A stretch of 13,118 nt of DNA from Acanthaster planci (taxonomy: Eukaryota; Echinodermata; Asteroidea; Valvatida; Acanthasteridae), in the NCBI RefSeq assembly GCF_001949145.1, contig NW_019091582.1, positions 691,646 to 704,763 of the forward strand. Reading direction: 5' to 3'. Every line of letters begins with the position of its first letter. Positions within the stretch are counted from its first letter, which is position 1. The position numbers were made by a program, and so were the translations under genes. Shown one piece after another: positions 1 through 9,223 of the stretch. The notes under the pieces are model-generated. The model saw only the letters and a program-made list of their open reading frames with translations, did no database searches and was not told the DNA's origin.

Positions 1-1344
1 CCTTGGGTGTCCCAGCAGGGTGCTCCCACGCAAATAGGTAAGAAGTATGTCCGCCGAGCTCATTAATTAAAGTTACACACTCCGAATATTCTATAGTGGA
101 GGGTCCTGAGAGCAATGGAACTGGGAAATTGAAGAGATATTGCACTGAACCTTTGGCCCGTACTCGGGGCTTTCAATTCTGAGCAATTTGGATGCAGTCG
201 GGTCCAAAAGTGGCATTAAATAGCCATGTTGCAGAAGGATGAATTTTCAAAATGGCTACTTTTCCGTGCAGTTACATTTTCCTTCATTTTAGGGGTAGTC
301 TGCATTTGGTGAGGATTTCTCGAAAGTTCATTGGTCAACCCACTAAAACTTGAAAGGAAAATAAAAGAGGACATGTCAAACGTCGTTTTTCTAAGCAGTC
401 TGAACACCTAAGAGAGATGTATTTTTTAAACATTTGTGAAGTATAGGGATTTATCACTGTTGTACATGGGAATTTATTTGCTGCGGTGCACCCAGCAGAG
501 TGCAGCTCCCTACAAAGGCGCCTCTGTTGTTGGGAAAAGCATGACCTCTGTTTGTTCCGTTGGGGGCGGCTACTGAATCCATTAACGTTTGGAGTGGCAC
601 ACAATCAGGTCAAACACCATTCTGATAGAGTCTAACACGAAAAAGAAGAAGTAACACTTCATTTTATAATAGGCCTACCATTAAATGAGTTGCGACCTTC
701 TACTTCATGTGATGAAGTGTTTTGGTTGGAAATTAAAATTCCTCACTGAGTCAAATGTTGCGTGGTACGGAGTGCCTTCTATAATCCGCCTCGAGCAGAA
801 GCACCCCCTCATCGGTTGAAAAGAGCCGCGTTTGTCGGAGTGTTCAATTTGACGGTGGCGATGCGACCGTAACGCTTGTATTTCCTAGTCGTGCATTGCA
901 AATGCTTTTAAAGAAACCAGGAAATGAGTTTTCCTTAGAATCACTTTTTGTGTATCTCTGTACTCTTCTTTCATGTATGAAGACTGTTTAATATCTTTTT
1001 GAGTTACGTGAACTGAACGGTGCACTTTTCCACACATTAAAAATTGACCAAGCATTTCTGTACAAGTGAGGACGCTTTTGCTTTGATGTAAATCCAGGAA
1101 AGCATGGTTCAGGCTGCATGTTTTCATGTTCAAATTGTGAGTCCCAAACTTGCAATCTGGGGACATTTCTGTGAATCGGATTTCTGCCATAAACTTACAC
1201 AGCAATAAATTTCCAAAGAAAATAAAGTCTGCAGTAGCAGTGGTTAAATATCTAGATATTTTCTGTGCACAAATCAGTGCAACATTGAGATTCGGTGTCT
1301 TGGATGATTACATAGCTCTGCTCATGAATATTCAAATATGCATT

Positions 1345-1524
1345 TTTATATTTATGCGCATCTATGACAGTCTGTAAAGATCCACCCCGGTGTTTTTAAA
1401 AAGCAATGTCATACGGGAAAAATGCACGCGCACAAGTCCAAAAGGCGTCCGAATGAGCTCGGACGCGCTACGTTTTGGGCATGCGCTGTTGGAATACAGG
1501 ATAGGCCCCCTATTGTCTATATCA
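1345..1524. other. Block present only in copy A
   Basis: 180 bases with no counterpart in copy B, which has 125 unrelated bases at the same site. The sequence on both sides matches closely (catt before, tgcaataagcgaaatg after). The block contains a perfect 8-bp stem at 1445-1452 and 1459-1466 (gcgtccga / tcggacgc) with a 6-base loop. No coding potential and no terminal repeats seen. Confidence 0.7.
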
Positions 1525-1592
1525 TGCAATAAGCGAAATGCTTAGCTAGTCCTTCTTGTAGTTTATAATTATATCTGTGGTTTTGCTTGCAG

Positions 1593-2053
1593 AAACTCAC
1601 ACTTTGAAATATGAATGTGATATCCAAGCTAAAAGTTAAGATGTGTATGTGGAGTCCAGATCTCGACGGTCTTGGCCATCATGCCCCAGGTGCCTAAGCG
1701 AAGACCTTTCTGGGTTTGCGCATTCTGATGGAAAAATGGTTGTTCGCACCAGTCATGCAAAAGGTGTTGATTTTGACCGAAAGTCAAAGCTGCTTAGAAG
1801 CTGGCTATCGATCTATGTTGGCTCTGTGATCAGTACATTTTTCTTTTCTCCACCAAAATGTGAAATTTCTTTTTTTTTTTTGCCCAGATACAATCCGTAC
1901 AAGTGAAGCAAAAAATTTTCACAGGGTGTTACCGCTGAGCAACAAACCAACCCTCGCTTGCTAATGGAGCCAGTGAAACAAAAACAAAAAAGAAAAGTGA
2001 ACACTGGTCAAGCCAAATGTACAGGAAACAAGTCTGTTTATTCAGCTTTACAG
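1593..2053 (+). pseudogene. Unrecognised exon pair, copy A, disabled
   Basis: Two exon-like segments: 1593-1832 and 1888-2053. The first follows a good acceptor (ttttgcttgcag) and ends at a possible donor (atca|gtacat), phase 1. The second follows a T-rich tract and tgcccag and ends at cag|gtac. The joined phase fits across a 55-base intron. The first segment encodes Y-E-C-D-I-Q, then S-C-P-R-C, then a basic run ending RSW. In this copy a TAA interrupts it just before VYVESRS, and the second segment is one base short after gaagc, shifting frame against copy B. No family recognised; exon status is inference. Confidence 0.35.
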
Positions 2054-3501
2054 GTACTATTTTCGACAAACTCGTGATGTTATCTCGACGCAAGTCAGTT
2101 AATACACATTGCAGGATTTAAATACCACCAAATACAGGAATTCCCATTTTCCAGATNTAATTACCAGGGTGCACCCGTGAGGCGGGAATCCTTGGTGACC
2201 CAGCAGGGTGCTCCCACGTAAATAGGTCAGAAATATATCCGCCGAGCTCATTAATAAAAGTTACACACTCCGAATATTCTATAGTAGAGGGTCCGGAGAG
2301 CAATGGAACTGAGAAATTGAAGAGGTATGGCACTGAACCTTTGTCCCGTACTCGGGGAGCAGTTTGGATGCAATCGGGTCCGAAAGTGGCACTAAATAGC
2401 CATGGCTACTTTTCCGTGCAGTTAAGTTTCCTTCATTTTAGGGGTAGTCTGCATTTGGTGATAATTTCTCCAAAGTTCATTGCCCAACCCACTAAAACTT
2501 GGAAGGAAAATGAAAGAGGACATGTCAAACGTCGTTTTTCTAAGCAGCCTGAACACCTAAGAGAGTTTTTTTTTTAACATTTGTGAAGTATAGGGATTTA
2601 TAACTGCTGTACATGGGAATTTATTTGCTGCGGTGCACCCAGCAGAGTGCAGCTCCCTACAAAGGCGCCTCTGCTGTTGGGAAAAGTGCGACCTCTGTTG
2701 GTTCCGTTGGGGGCGGCTACTGAATCCATTAACGTTTGGAATGGCACACAATCAGTTCAAACACCATTCTGATATAGAGTCTAACACGAAATAGAAGAAC
2801 TAACATTTCATTTTGTAATAGGCCTACCATTAAATGAGTTGCGCATGCGACCTTCTACTTCATCTGATGAAGTGTTCTGGTTGGAAATTGAATTCCTCAC
2901 TGAGTCAAATTGTTGCGGGTGTGGAGTGCCTTCTGTAATCCGCCCCGGGCAGCAGCACCCCCTCATCGGTTGAAAAGAGCCGCGTTTGTCGGAGTGTTCA
3001 ATTTGACGGTGGCGATGCGACCGTAACGTTTGCATTTCCTAGTCGTGCATTGCAAATGCTTTTAAAGAAACCAGGAAATGAGTTTTCCTTAGAATCACTT
3101 TTTGTGTGTCTCTGTACTCTTCTTCCATGTATGAAGACTGTTGGACATCTTTTTTGAGTTACGTGAACTGAACGGTGCACTTTTCCACACATTAAAAATA
3201 AACCAAGCATTTCTGTACAAGTGAGGACGCTTTTGCTTTCATGTAAATCCAGGAAAGCATGGTTCAGGTTGCATGTTTTCATGTTCAAATTGTGAATCCC
3301 AAACTTGCTCTCTGGGAACATTTCTGTGAAACGGATTTTTGCCACAAACTTACACAGCAATAAATTGCCAAAGAAAGTAAAGTCTGCCATAGCAGTGGTT
3401 AAAAATATCTAGATATTCTCTGTGCACAAATCAGTGCAACATTGAGATTCAGTGCCTTGGATGATATCATAGTTCTACTCATGAATATGCAAATATGCAT
3501 T

Positions 3502-3626
3502 AGCATAAAACTAAAAAAGCATTAAATTATGGGTTAAAGTTGCGAAACAAATATTTAAAATAAGGGTAATTGAAACCCAAAGATGCAATTTCAAGGGTTT
3601 CAAGTAAAATTTATAAAAATATATAT
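3502..3626. other. Block present only in copy B
   Basis: 125 AT-rich bases at the site of copy A's 180-base block, unrelated to it. It contains a perfect 9-bp inverted repeat, ttgaaaccc at 3570-3578 and gggtttcaa at 3595-3603. No coding potential seen. Confidence 0.7.
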
Positions 3627-3694
3627 TGCAATAAGCGAAATGTTTAGCTAGTCCTTCTTGCAGTTTATAATTATATCTGTGGTTTTGCTTGCAG

Positions 3695-4156
3695 AAACTC
3701 ACACTTTTGAAATATGAATGTGATATCCAAGTTAAAAGTTCAGATGTGTATGTGGAGTCCAGATCGTGACGGTCTTGGCCATCATGCCCCAGGTGCCTAA
3801 GCGAAGACCTTTCTGGGTTTGCGCATTCTGATGGAAAAATGGTTGTTCGCACCAGTCATGCAAAAGGTGTTGATTTTAACCAAAAGTCAAAGCTGCTTAG
3901 AAGCTAGCTATCGATCTATGTTGGCTCTGTGATCAGTACATTTTTCTTTTCTCCACCAAAATGTGAAATTTCTTTTCTTTTTTGCCCAGATACAATCCGT
4001 ACAAGTGAAGCAAAATATTTTTCACAGGGTGTTACCGCTGAGCAACAAACCAACCCTCGCTTGCTAATGGAGCCAGTGAAACAAAAACAAAAAAGAAAAG
4101 TGAACACTGGTCAAGCCAAATGTACAGGAAACAAGTCTGTTTATTCAGCTTTACAG
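3695..4156 (+). pseudogene. Unrecognised exon pair, copy B, disabled differently
   Basis: Counterpart of the copy A pair: segments 3695-3935 and 3990-4156 with the same splice-like borders. Here the position of copy A's TAA is TCA (Ser), but an extra T near 3704 shifts the start, CGA has become TGA just after VESRS, and TGG has become TAG near 3904. The second segment is fully open (55 codons) and ends at cag|gtac in phase 0; it is rich in Lys/Gln, with KQKQKRK resembling a nuclear-localisation signal. Family unknown. Confidence 0.35.
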
Positions 4157-4260
4157 GTACCATTTTCGACAAACTCGTGATGTTATCTCGACGCAAGTCA
4201 GTTAATACACATTGCAGGATTTAAATACCACCAAATACAGGAATTCCCATTTTCCAGACN

Positions 4261-5184
4261 GGAGTGACGGGATGCCAGCAGAAACTCATCAACATTAAAT
4301 TTTAGTAAGTTCGAGTTGACTGGCTTGCTACAGTCATGATTGGAAGTATACGTGGAAGGGGAAATGCGCTTGGGCTGTCTCCATATTAATCGGTTTAATT
4401 TCCCAATTAAAAAAGTGGCTTATAATTGAAAATACCATTTCAGCAAAATTAGAATTTTACACGGCAGGTGGGCAAAAATCGACTCCTGCTGAGCATTCGA
4501 TAAACCGAGTGAGGTTAAGCTGTAAATCACCATGGCAACTAACGGTACGTCTTTTCATTGTTAAATTTAATCTTCACAGTTTCCTCATTAGTACAAGGAA
4601 TTTTTGCATAACTTCTCTGAAGTATGACAATTAAGTACTGAAACAACTGAAAACTTCGAAGGAATTTTAAATTCAGGGAGAGAGATCAACTAACACGATC
4701 TACCTGGGTTATGTCTCGTTTCAACGTTTAGGCCTATTTGTTTCTGTTATTTACTCTCTTGTCTTTGGAGATCTATTCTTTGATAGTCAGCAATAGGGTG
4801 GCATCATCTATGAGATACTCTAGGTGCTTCAAAAATCTGACGACCTACAATAAAACCGAGGTACGCCATTCAAACAAACTGTAAAGTTGTCCGGGGAAAT
4901 ACTCTCGTTTCAATTTTTTCAGTACTTAGTGGCTTAAAACCAAACGTAAGTATCCATATCGTTTCATTCTATTTAGGGAAAAATCTGAATGATTATTAAA
5001 CGTACCACTCATCCAGTGACACTACCCTAGCTGCAAGAACGTGTCAATATAGAAAGAAAGTAAGGCATGCAGTTCTGGTGACACATGCTTCCTGCAATAC
5101 ACAGGCATTAGCTATCTCATGAAGACTACAGAATTGAGACAAATTGGAAAAAAATACCGAGTTTCTGACACAAACCCGAGCTAA
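4261..5184. other. 3' flank of the FReD gene, no gene seen
   Basis: AT-rich sequence between the tandem array and the FReD stop codon, with no open frame of note and no recognisable repeat. Part of it must be the 3' UTR of the minus-strand gene, whose end I cannot place with confidence. Confidence 0.6.
4566..4571 (-). other. Possible poly(A) signal of the FReD gene
   Basis: ATTAAA on the minus strand, about 615 bases after the stop codon. I found no canonical AATAAA on this strand between 5184 and 4261. A second ATTAAA lies at 4394-4399. Weak evidence. Confidence 0.2.
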
Positions 5185-5438
5185 TTATATTTTGCTTCTA
5201 ATTTTCATCTCAGTACGTTTCAGTGAGTAGTTATGTCCTTTCCAATGATACCAAACTACTCCTTTGGCGTACACGCTCGTCTGCCCACCGAGGTACATGC
5301 CATTCAGGTTGGAGTGGTGGCAGGATTTATACCACCAGGCGCCGGAGTACTTCACGGCACAGTTGTAAGGTCCGTTCGAGTCCTTGTCACGGTCTTTGGT
5401 AGTAAAGCTCTGGTTACTGTGGTAGGACAGTGCATCAC
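5185..5438 (-). CDS. FReD gene exon 4: calcium site, ligand pocket and stop
   Basis: Encodes residues 199-282 and ends at TAA (5187-5185). The acceptor is ATATTGCAG|GT at 5439/5438, completing Gly199 and continuing DALSYHSNQ. It holds the D-R-D-K-D calcium-loop cluster, Cys225, AWWY, Cys238 followed by HHSNLNG, and the closing strand [10 protein letters not shown] with a short four-residue tail. The exon fits the usual C-terminal subdomain with no insertions or losses that I can see. Confidence 0.88.
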
Positions 5439-8400
5439 CTGCAATATATCGGCAGAATAAGAATCCGGATCAATTGGTAAATAGGAATGGAGAAACCAGT
5501 TCTTACCGTTTATCCAGAATGAAAGTAATCTCCGGAGGGGTCAGGTTGGCGTAATGATACTTTCCTAGCCCTCCAACCTCCGAGAACCGGGTTAGAAACC
5601 CGACGAAGCTGGCGTGTGATTGGGGTTTCACAGTCTAACCCTGATTCCTTGAGGTTTTCCCAATCTTCCCTGCAATTATCAGCTTTCTGCAATTTTCCTC
5701 TCATCCCTGAATTTCAGTCATTCTTCGCGGCCTCCCCCAGGAAAACACGTTGCAACCATAAAGGAAGGACGCAAGGAGTTTGAACTGCCCGGGCTATAAC
5801 ATCTGGCCAATTACCGCTTCCTGGCATGCCTGGTATGTCCATAGCCAGACTGCAGCGAATGCTTGCTGCGAATTCTTTAATGTTCTTGTTAATAGTGCCC
5901 TTCTCGGACGCTTTCGTCTGGAGTTCATTTTGCGAAAAAAAACAACCAAGTTCTTTATAAGATCTTGTCTTTTATTCAAATCATTTTTATTGCGGCATTT
6001 ATACAAAAGTGTATTTTATAAGATGTCATCATCAATCCAGCGCATTTTGTTCGTTATGAACTTAGCTTTCCAGTGGTGATGAAGATGAAGATGAAGTCGT
6101 ACCCAAATTCGTACCAAAGCTTTGAAAACTGATGCTTTTGGGGGACAAAAATAAAATTACTAATCTGCATGGATAATGTAATAGTGTATGAAAATTTAAA
6201 AACAGCTTATTCACAATGGCAAAAGTAGGTTTACGTCAGCCAGCAAGCCAGCCAGCCAGCTATACAAAAAGCAATATATGGTAAAACGTTGTGTTGGTTG
6301 TGTACACAAGACTTTAAAGATTAAGTATAACAACAATATAAAAGTACCAAAGATAATACCTAGTACGTGTACATTAAACATTAAGATAAAACTGTGATAA
6401 AAAGTACACAGATACATAAAACATTTAACAACATAAAATTGACGACTACAAATTATACAAGACTACCTACAATTCAGATTCTCTGAAGTGATCGAACTGC
6501 ACGTAGAAACACCAAACAGGGATCTTTCTGACAGAGCTGAGGATCATTTCCGTCTACCAGACGGGGGGAAACTGGAATAAATCATTAGCTAGATGAAAGG
6601 TATCTCCAGCAATAGCGATTGCACGCTTAGAAAGACGAGACTGGAAAATGTTTTACACTGAGGGCAGGTTGATGCCTACTACCTTGGAAGCAAAAGCACG
6701 TTCCGTGTGCCTGGGCTCCTCCTTCGTGGTATTTCCATACCAAATCGTAATGGAGGATACGAGGCCGAAACTCTTCAAAAGACGAAGAAAAAACAAACGT
6801 TGTTGGGCTATCTTCAAGCAGTGCTCAACTTGAGTTTTCCAAATCAGGTCGCTCGTGAAATGGATTCCAAGATAGCTATAAGTCTGAACATTTTCCACCT
6901 TTGAGCAACCAGAGGTCAGAGGAAAGATTGGAGCCCGCTTCCTACGGAAATCAACAACCATCTCTTTTGTCTTTGACACGCTGAGTTGGAGATCGTTCAC
7001 CCAACACTACTGGACGAGCTAATTGACCTGCTCTTACCTCTCTCATCATCGCGTCGAATCAAGCCATCAATGGATGTATCGTCTTCAAATTTGACCACGA
7101 GCGTTCCTTCTGACGATAGCACGCAATCACATGACATCTAAATGTAACAAATTACTTACTTTACAGAAACGAGTAGTCCGCATCATTTTGCATGTTGACT
7201 ATCATAATCATTTTGCTCCATTATTTGCTAAGTTAAACCTATTGCAATGTAACCATTCATACGAACTAAATCTGGGAAAATTCATGTACAAAGTTATGTA
7301 CAATTTACTCCCTTCCAGGTTTAATTCCTGTAGAATTTGCTTTAGATATCATTATGACTGACATACCAGCCGTTCCGGAGTAGCCTTCCACCGTCAACCG
7401 GTAGTTGGCACTCCCATCAGCAACACGAAACGTGTCGTACACGGCATACGCAGTGTTGTTCTCAAAGTCCTCGAGATCAATGCGCAGTCGGTACACGCCC
7501 TGAGCGGTGAGTCGGTGCAGGTTGTCGTTGCCAAGCCAGAACTCGCCGTTCAGATCACCGAACCCCTGGCGGTAGCTCTCCCAGTCGCGGTAGAAGTCAA
7601 CAGAGCCGTCTTGACGCCGCTGAAATACCTGAATATGGCCAAGAAATAGTTTCAGCACATTTTGCAAGTTGGGTAAAATGCAGTGGAAAGAAGTAGGGAA
7701 ATAGCCCTATAAACATTTAACCCTAAAAGAGCCTTTTCACAGCCGATGGGGGGAGGCAGATTCCATCCCCAAGAACTCGCTCAATTATTTTAAGCTTGGC
7801 GTGCATTCAAACACACCCCTTATCATTACAAGTGTGTGAAGTTTGAACTCAATCGAAAGCACAATTTCGGTTGTCTGAAGTTCAAGGCTACATGCGTGCG
7901 AGCCCGTGTGCATTGACCACCGCAGTGGAAAAAGTGGACATCAAGTTTTGAGCTCTTCCGTTTCGGAACAATGAGCGCTGCACAGGAACAGTACATTTTC
8001 GAATTTCGCAGAATTCAAAATGACTGCAAAGAGGTACTCTGAAAACTCCTAAAGGCTCAACCCCTGTAAAAATGCACTGTGGTAACATCTGAAAAATTAT
8101 TTTTGTAAATTCCGCCCGGCTCTTCTGTAGGGTAATGTTAAAGTAAGTAAATTAATAAACTTGGCTGAAACGTCTGACAGAGAACTGGACACGACAATGA
8201 CAGGAAGGTCTGGGCCCCACAGAGCGACAGCAGCAGGAATTTGGGCTTATCGTGATAGAATTTACCACCCCTTAACAGAATAAAAGTGTTGCTGCAAAGT
8301 TTGGCTGTGAGTGAATTAAAACATGATCTACTGGGGGTTGTTGCGTCAATCCTGTTTTATTATAAACGCTCATATTCAGTGTAAGAGTGAATTGGGGTAG

Positions 8401-9077
8401 AGGGGAAAGTGTTATTCTAATGAGCGCGCCCATTGCTTATAACGTACCGTCCATCCGCCACCATCTGTCTCCATATCGCAGTACACATCGATCGGACCGT
8501 CACCAACCACAGGTTGAACCGTATAGACACCGCTGGTAGTCATGCCGTTTGCAAACACACCAGAACAGTCCTTAGGATACTCATTGGGGCAGGTAGCTAA
8601 ACAGAACAAGTAACACAACTATCAACACGATTAACGAATTCAGAACATTGGAGGGGAAGTCAGGTGCAGCACTAGTCTACCATACGGTTCGTTTTAGAGC
8701 AACTCTTTTCAACAAAGGGTAAGTTATACGTGTATACCAGTTTCAACTTCAATTCAGCTGTTTTGAATGATAGTTTTGAATCTTGGTGAAAAGAAAAGAT
8801 TATTTGGGCAATTTAACGGGGATTGGTTCCTCTTACGCGGAAAATAACAAGGAATCAGAACGAACGAGTTTGGGAAACTGAGCCATAACCCACCGGTTGT
8901 GTTTTGCAGGAGTTCGGAAAACTCATCGAATGCGTTCTTTATCTGGTTTAGCTGCTGTTTGACGTTCTTCACTCTCTGGCAGTCGACACATGTGGCACTG
9001 GAGGTACCACTGACCCTACCGATGGTGAAATCCCCAAACACGAAGAAAGCAAGTAGGACAACCAGCTGACCCGACAT
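5185..9077 (-). CDS. Secreted fibrinogen-related-domain (FReD) lectin-like protein, four exons
   Basis: Join of exons 9077-8894, 8596-8448, 7628-7367 and 5438-5185, totalling 849 nt and 282 residues. Every junction is GT-AG, and the phases (1, 0, 1) keep one open frame. Residues 1-24 are a hydrophobic signal peptide. Cys30 and Cys33 precede a heptad run with V36, V39, L43, I46, F50, F53 and L57 in a/d positions, suggesting a short oligomerising coiled coil. The FReD spans about 64-280: Cys72 and Cys101 form the first expected disulfide, [15 protein letters not shown] (106-120) is the family signature, the Asp cluster D214/D216/D218 fits the calcium site, and Cys225-Cys238 with WWY and CHHSNLNG (238-245) is the C-terminal core next to the ligand pocket. 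NxT/S sequons lie at N59, N168 and N268. The family includes ficolins, tachylectin-5, FIBCD1 and MFAP4, secreted or membrane lectins that often bind acetylated glycans. There is no collagen stalk. Ligand and immune role are inferred from the family. Confidence 0.9.
5510..5705. repeat. Possible short interspersed repeat in intron 3
   Basis: GC-richer than its surroundings, with a perfect hairpin cgggtt-aga-aacccg at 5588-5602. Its feel (ctccaacctccgagaaccgggttagaaacccg) is that of a SINE or MITE body, but I find no clear pol III boxes, poly-A tail or target-site duplication. Low confidence. Confidence 0.25.
6078..6096. repeat. (GATGAA)3 microsatellite
   Basis: Three consecutive GATGAA units plus a partial fourth. 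Short simple repeat within intron 3. Confidence 0.6.
6236..6262. repeat. (CCAG)n / (CTGG)n short tandem repeat
   Basis: Repeated ccag/gcca tetramers with one interruption. On the minus strand this reads (GGCT)n and sits about 220 bases beyond the end of the L2-like coding remnant, after T-rich sequence. L2 and CR1 elements often end in short tandem repeats, so this may be the element's 3' terminus. Confidence 0.4.
6480..7127 (-). mobile_element. L2-like LINE reverse transcriptase remnant
   Basis: Reading on the minus strand from 7127 down, a reverse-transcriptase C-terminal half can be followed. FEDD at 7089-7078 stands for the catalytic F/Y-A-D-D box, with Ala replaced by Glu. A frameshift near 7040 leads into [13 protein letters not shown], then [37 protein letters not shown] and LPSV. 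About 15-20 residues usually found between FGL and ITxWYGN are missing at about 6760. A TAA follows LPSV, the frame continues as [11 protein letters not shown], and a further shift gives P-S-G-R-R. This order is typical of L2/Maui/Rex1-type elements. The piece is 5'-truncated and inactive. Confidence 0.8.
7131..7361 (+). mobile_element. Jockey/CR1-like LINE reverse transcriptase C-terminal fragment
   Basis: Open for 76 codons on the plus strand. The segment [12 protein letters not shown], followed by H-x-x-P-L-F-x-K-L-N-L-L and then L-x-L-G-K-F-M-Y-K and N-L-L-P-x-x-F, is the familiar post-RT region of jockey/CR1-group non-LTR retrotransposons (LQKRaiRiI ... APLFkkLniL ... MYK ... LLP). Similarity is clear from about 7137 to 7320. 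It has no internal stop, so it is probably younger than the adjoining L2-like piece. It lies antisense to the FReD gene in intron 3, immediately beside exon 3. Confidence 0.7.
7367..7628 (-). CDS. FReD gene exon 3: central fibrinogen domain
   Basis: Encodes residues 112-198 plus the first base of codon 199. The acceptor is ATTCAG|GTATTTCAG at 7629/7628; a second AG nine bases into the exon would give CAG|CGG and drop VFQ, but the family pattern W-T-V-F-Q-R-R requires the outer AG. The donor is GCTG|GTATGT at 7367/7366. The exon carries the WxxYxx[12 protein letters not shown] and [11 protein letters not shown] strands and ends in the conserved GYSGTAG. Confidence 0.9.
7629..8447 (-). other. 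FReD intron 2, nothing recognised
   Basis: 819 bases between exons 2 and 3. I see no RNA gene, no repeat shared with the rest of the window and no credible internal coding sequence. Confidence 0.7.
8448..8596 (-). CDS. FReD gene exon 2: start of fibrinogen domain
   Basis: Encodes residues 62-111. The acceptor is TTCTGTTTAG|CT at 8597/8596 and the donor ACG|GTACGT at 8448/8447 (phase 0). It carries the subdomain A hallmarks: PKDCSG, the TSGVYTVQP strand, the VYCDM cysteine and the DGGGWT turn. Cys64, just before the domain, is an extra cysteine that could pair with the stalk cysteines; this is inference. Confidence 0.88.
8894..9077 (-). CDS. FReD gene exon 1: signal peptide and coiled coil
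   Basis: Encodes residues 1-61 plus the first base of codon 62. The start ATG has A at -3 and lies about 65 bases downstream of a TATA box. The likely signal-peptidase site follows V-S-G at residue 24; G20 is an alternative. The a/d positions of the coiled coil are hydrophobic for seven successive slots, and Cys30 and Cys33 just before it could form interchain disulfides. The donor is ACCG|GTGGGT at 8894/8893 (phase 1). Reading past it reaches only unrelated low-complexity codons, which supports the splice. Confidence 0.85.
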
Positions 9078-9141
9078 TATGTTGGAAGATTACTGCGAGA
9101 GACTCACAGAGGAGAATACTTTTAGGTGTAGTGTGTGACAA

Positions 9142-9148
9142 TTTTATA
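9142..9148 (-). promoter_or_regulatory. TATA box of the FReD gene
   Basis: TATAAAA on the minus strand, 65 bases upstream of the ATG. A start of transcription about 30 bases downstream, near 9115, would leave a 5' UTR of roughly 40 bases. It is the only good TATA element in the proximal upstream sequence. Confidence 0.6.
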
Positions 9149-9223
9149 AAGAAAAAGATGGGACACAGGGAAATCTGTTTCCCTCTATAAACGGATTGAA
9201 ATTCTCCGTCATGAGGTGATTGA

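Larger units (their letters stand above)
1..2157. repeat. Tandem duplication, copy A (left end outside window)
   Basis: Collinear with 2190-4259. The copies share the same opening (cccagcagggtgctcccacg), the same interior and the same closing run before an N at 2158. Near the right end, differences are only about 1-2%. Copy A has an extra 12 bases near 171 and an extra 26 bases near 224-249, the latter flanked by ATG on both sides as expected for replication slippage or a short-homology deletion in B. Block 1345-1524 is not shared. Positions 2159-2189 lie between the copies. Confidence 0.9.
2190..4259. repeat. Tandem duplication, copy B
   Basis: Second copy of the unit described for 1-2157, in the same orientation. 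It ends in the same ccattttccaga run followed by an N at 4260. After that N the sequence (ggagtgacgggatgcc) differs from what follows the first N, so 4260 marks the edge of the array. It is about 90 bases shorter than copy A through the two small indels near its left end and a shorter unshared block (3502-3626). Confidence 0.9.

Noticed and set aside
335-2751. Minus-strand open frames starting MCA(T/I)PNVNG in both copies
   Set aside because: Short and similar only because the DNA is duplicated; no splice context, motif or homology recognised.
885-3390. Minus-strand open frames of 106 and 130 codons conserved in both tandem copies (885-1205 and 2998-3390)
   Set aside because: Differences between the copies are mostly amino-acid changing, a frameshift splits their ends, and no family is recognisable. 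They look like chance open frames carried along by the duplication.
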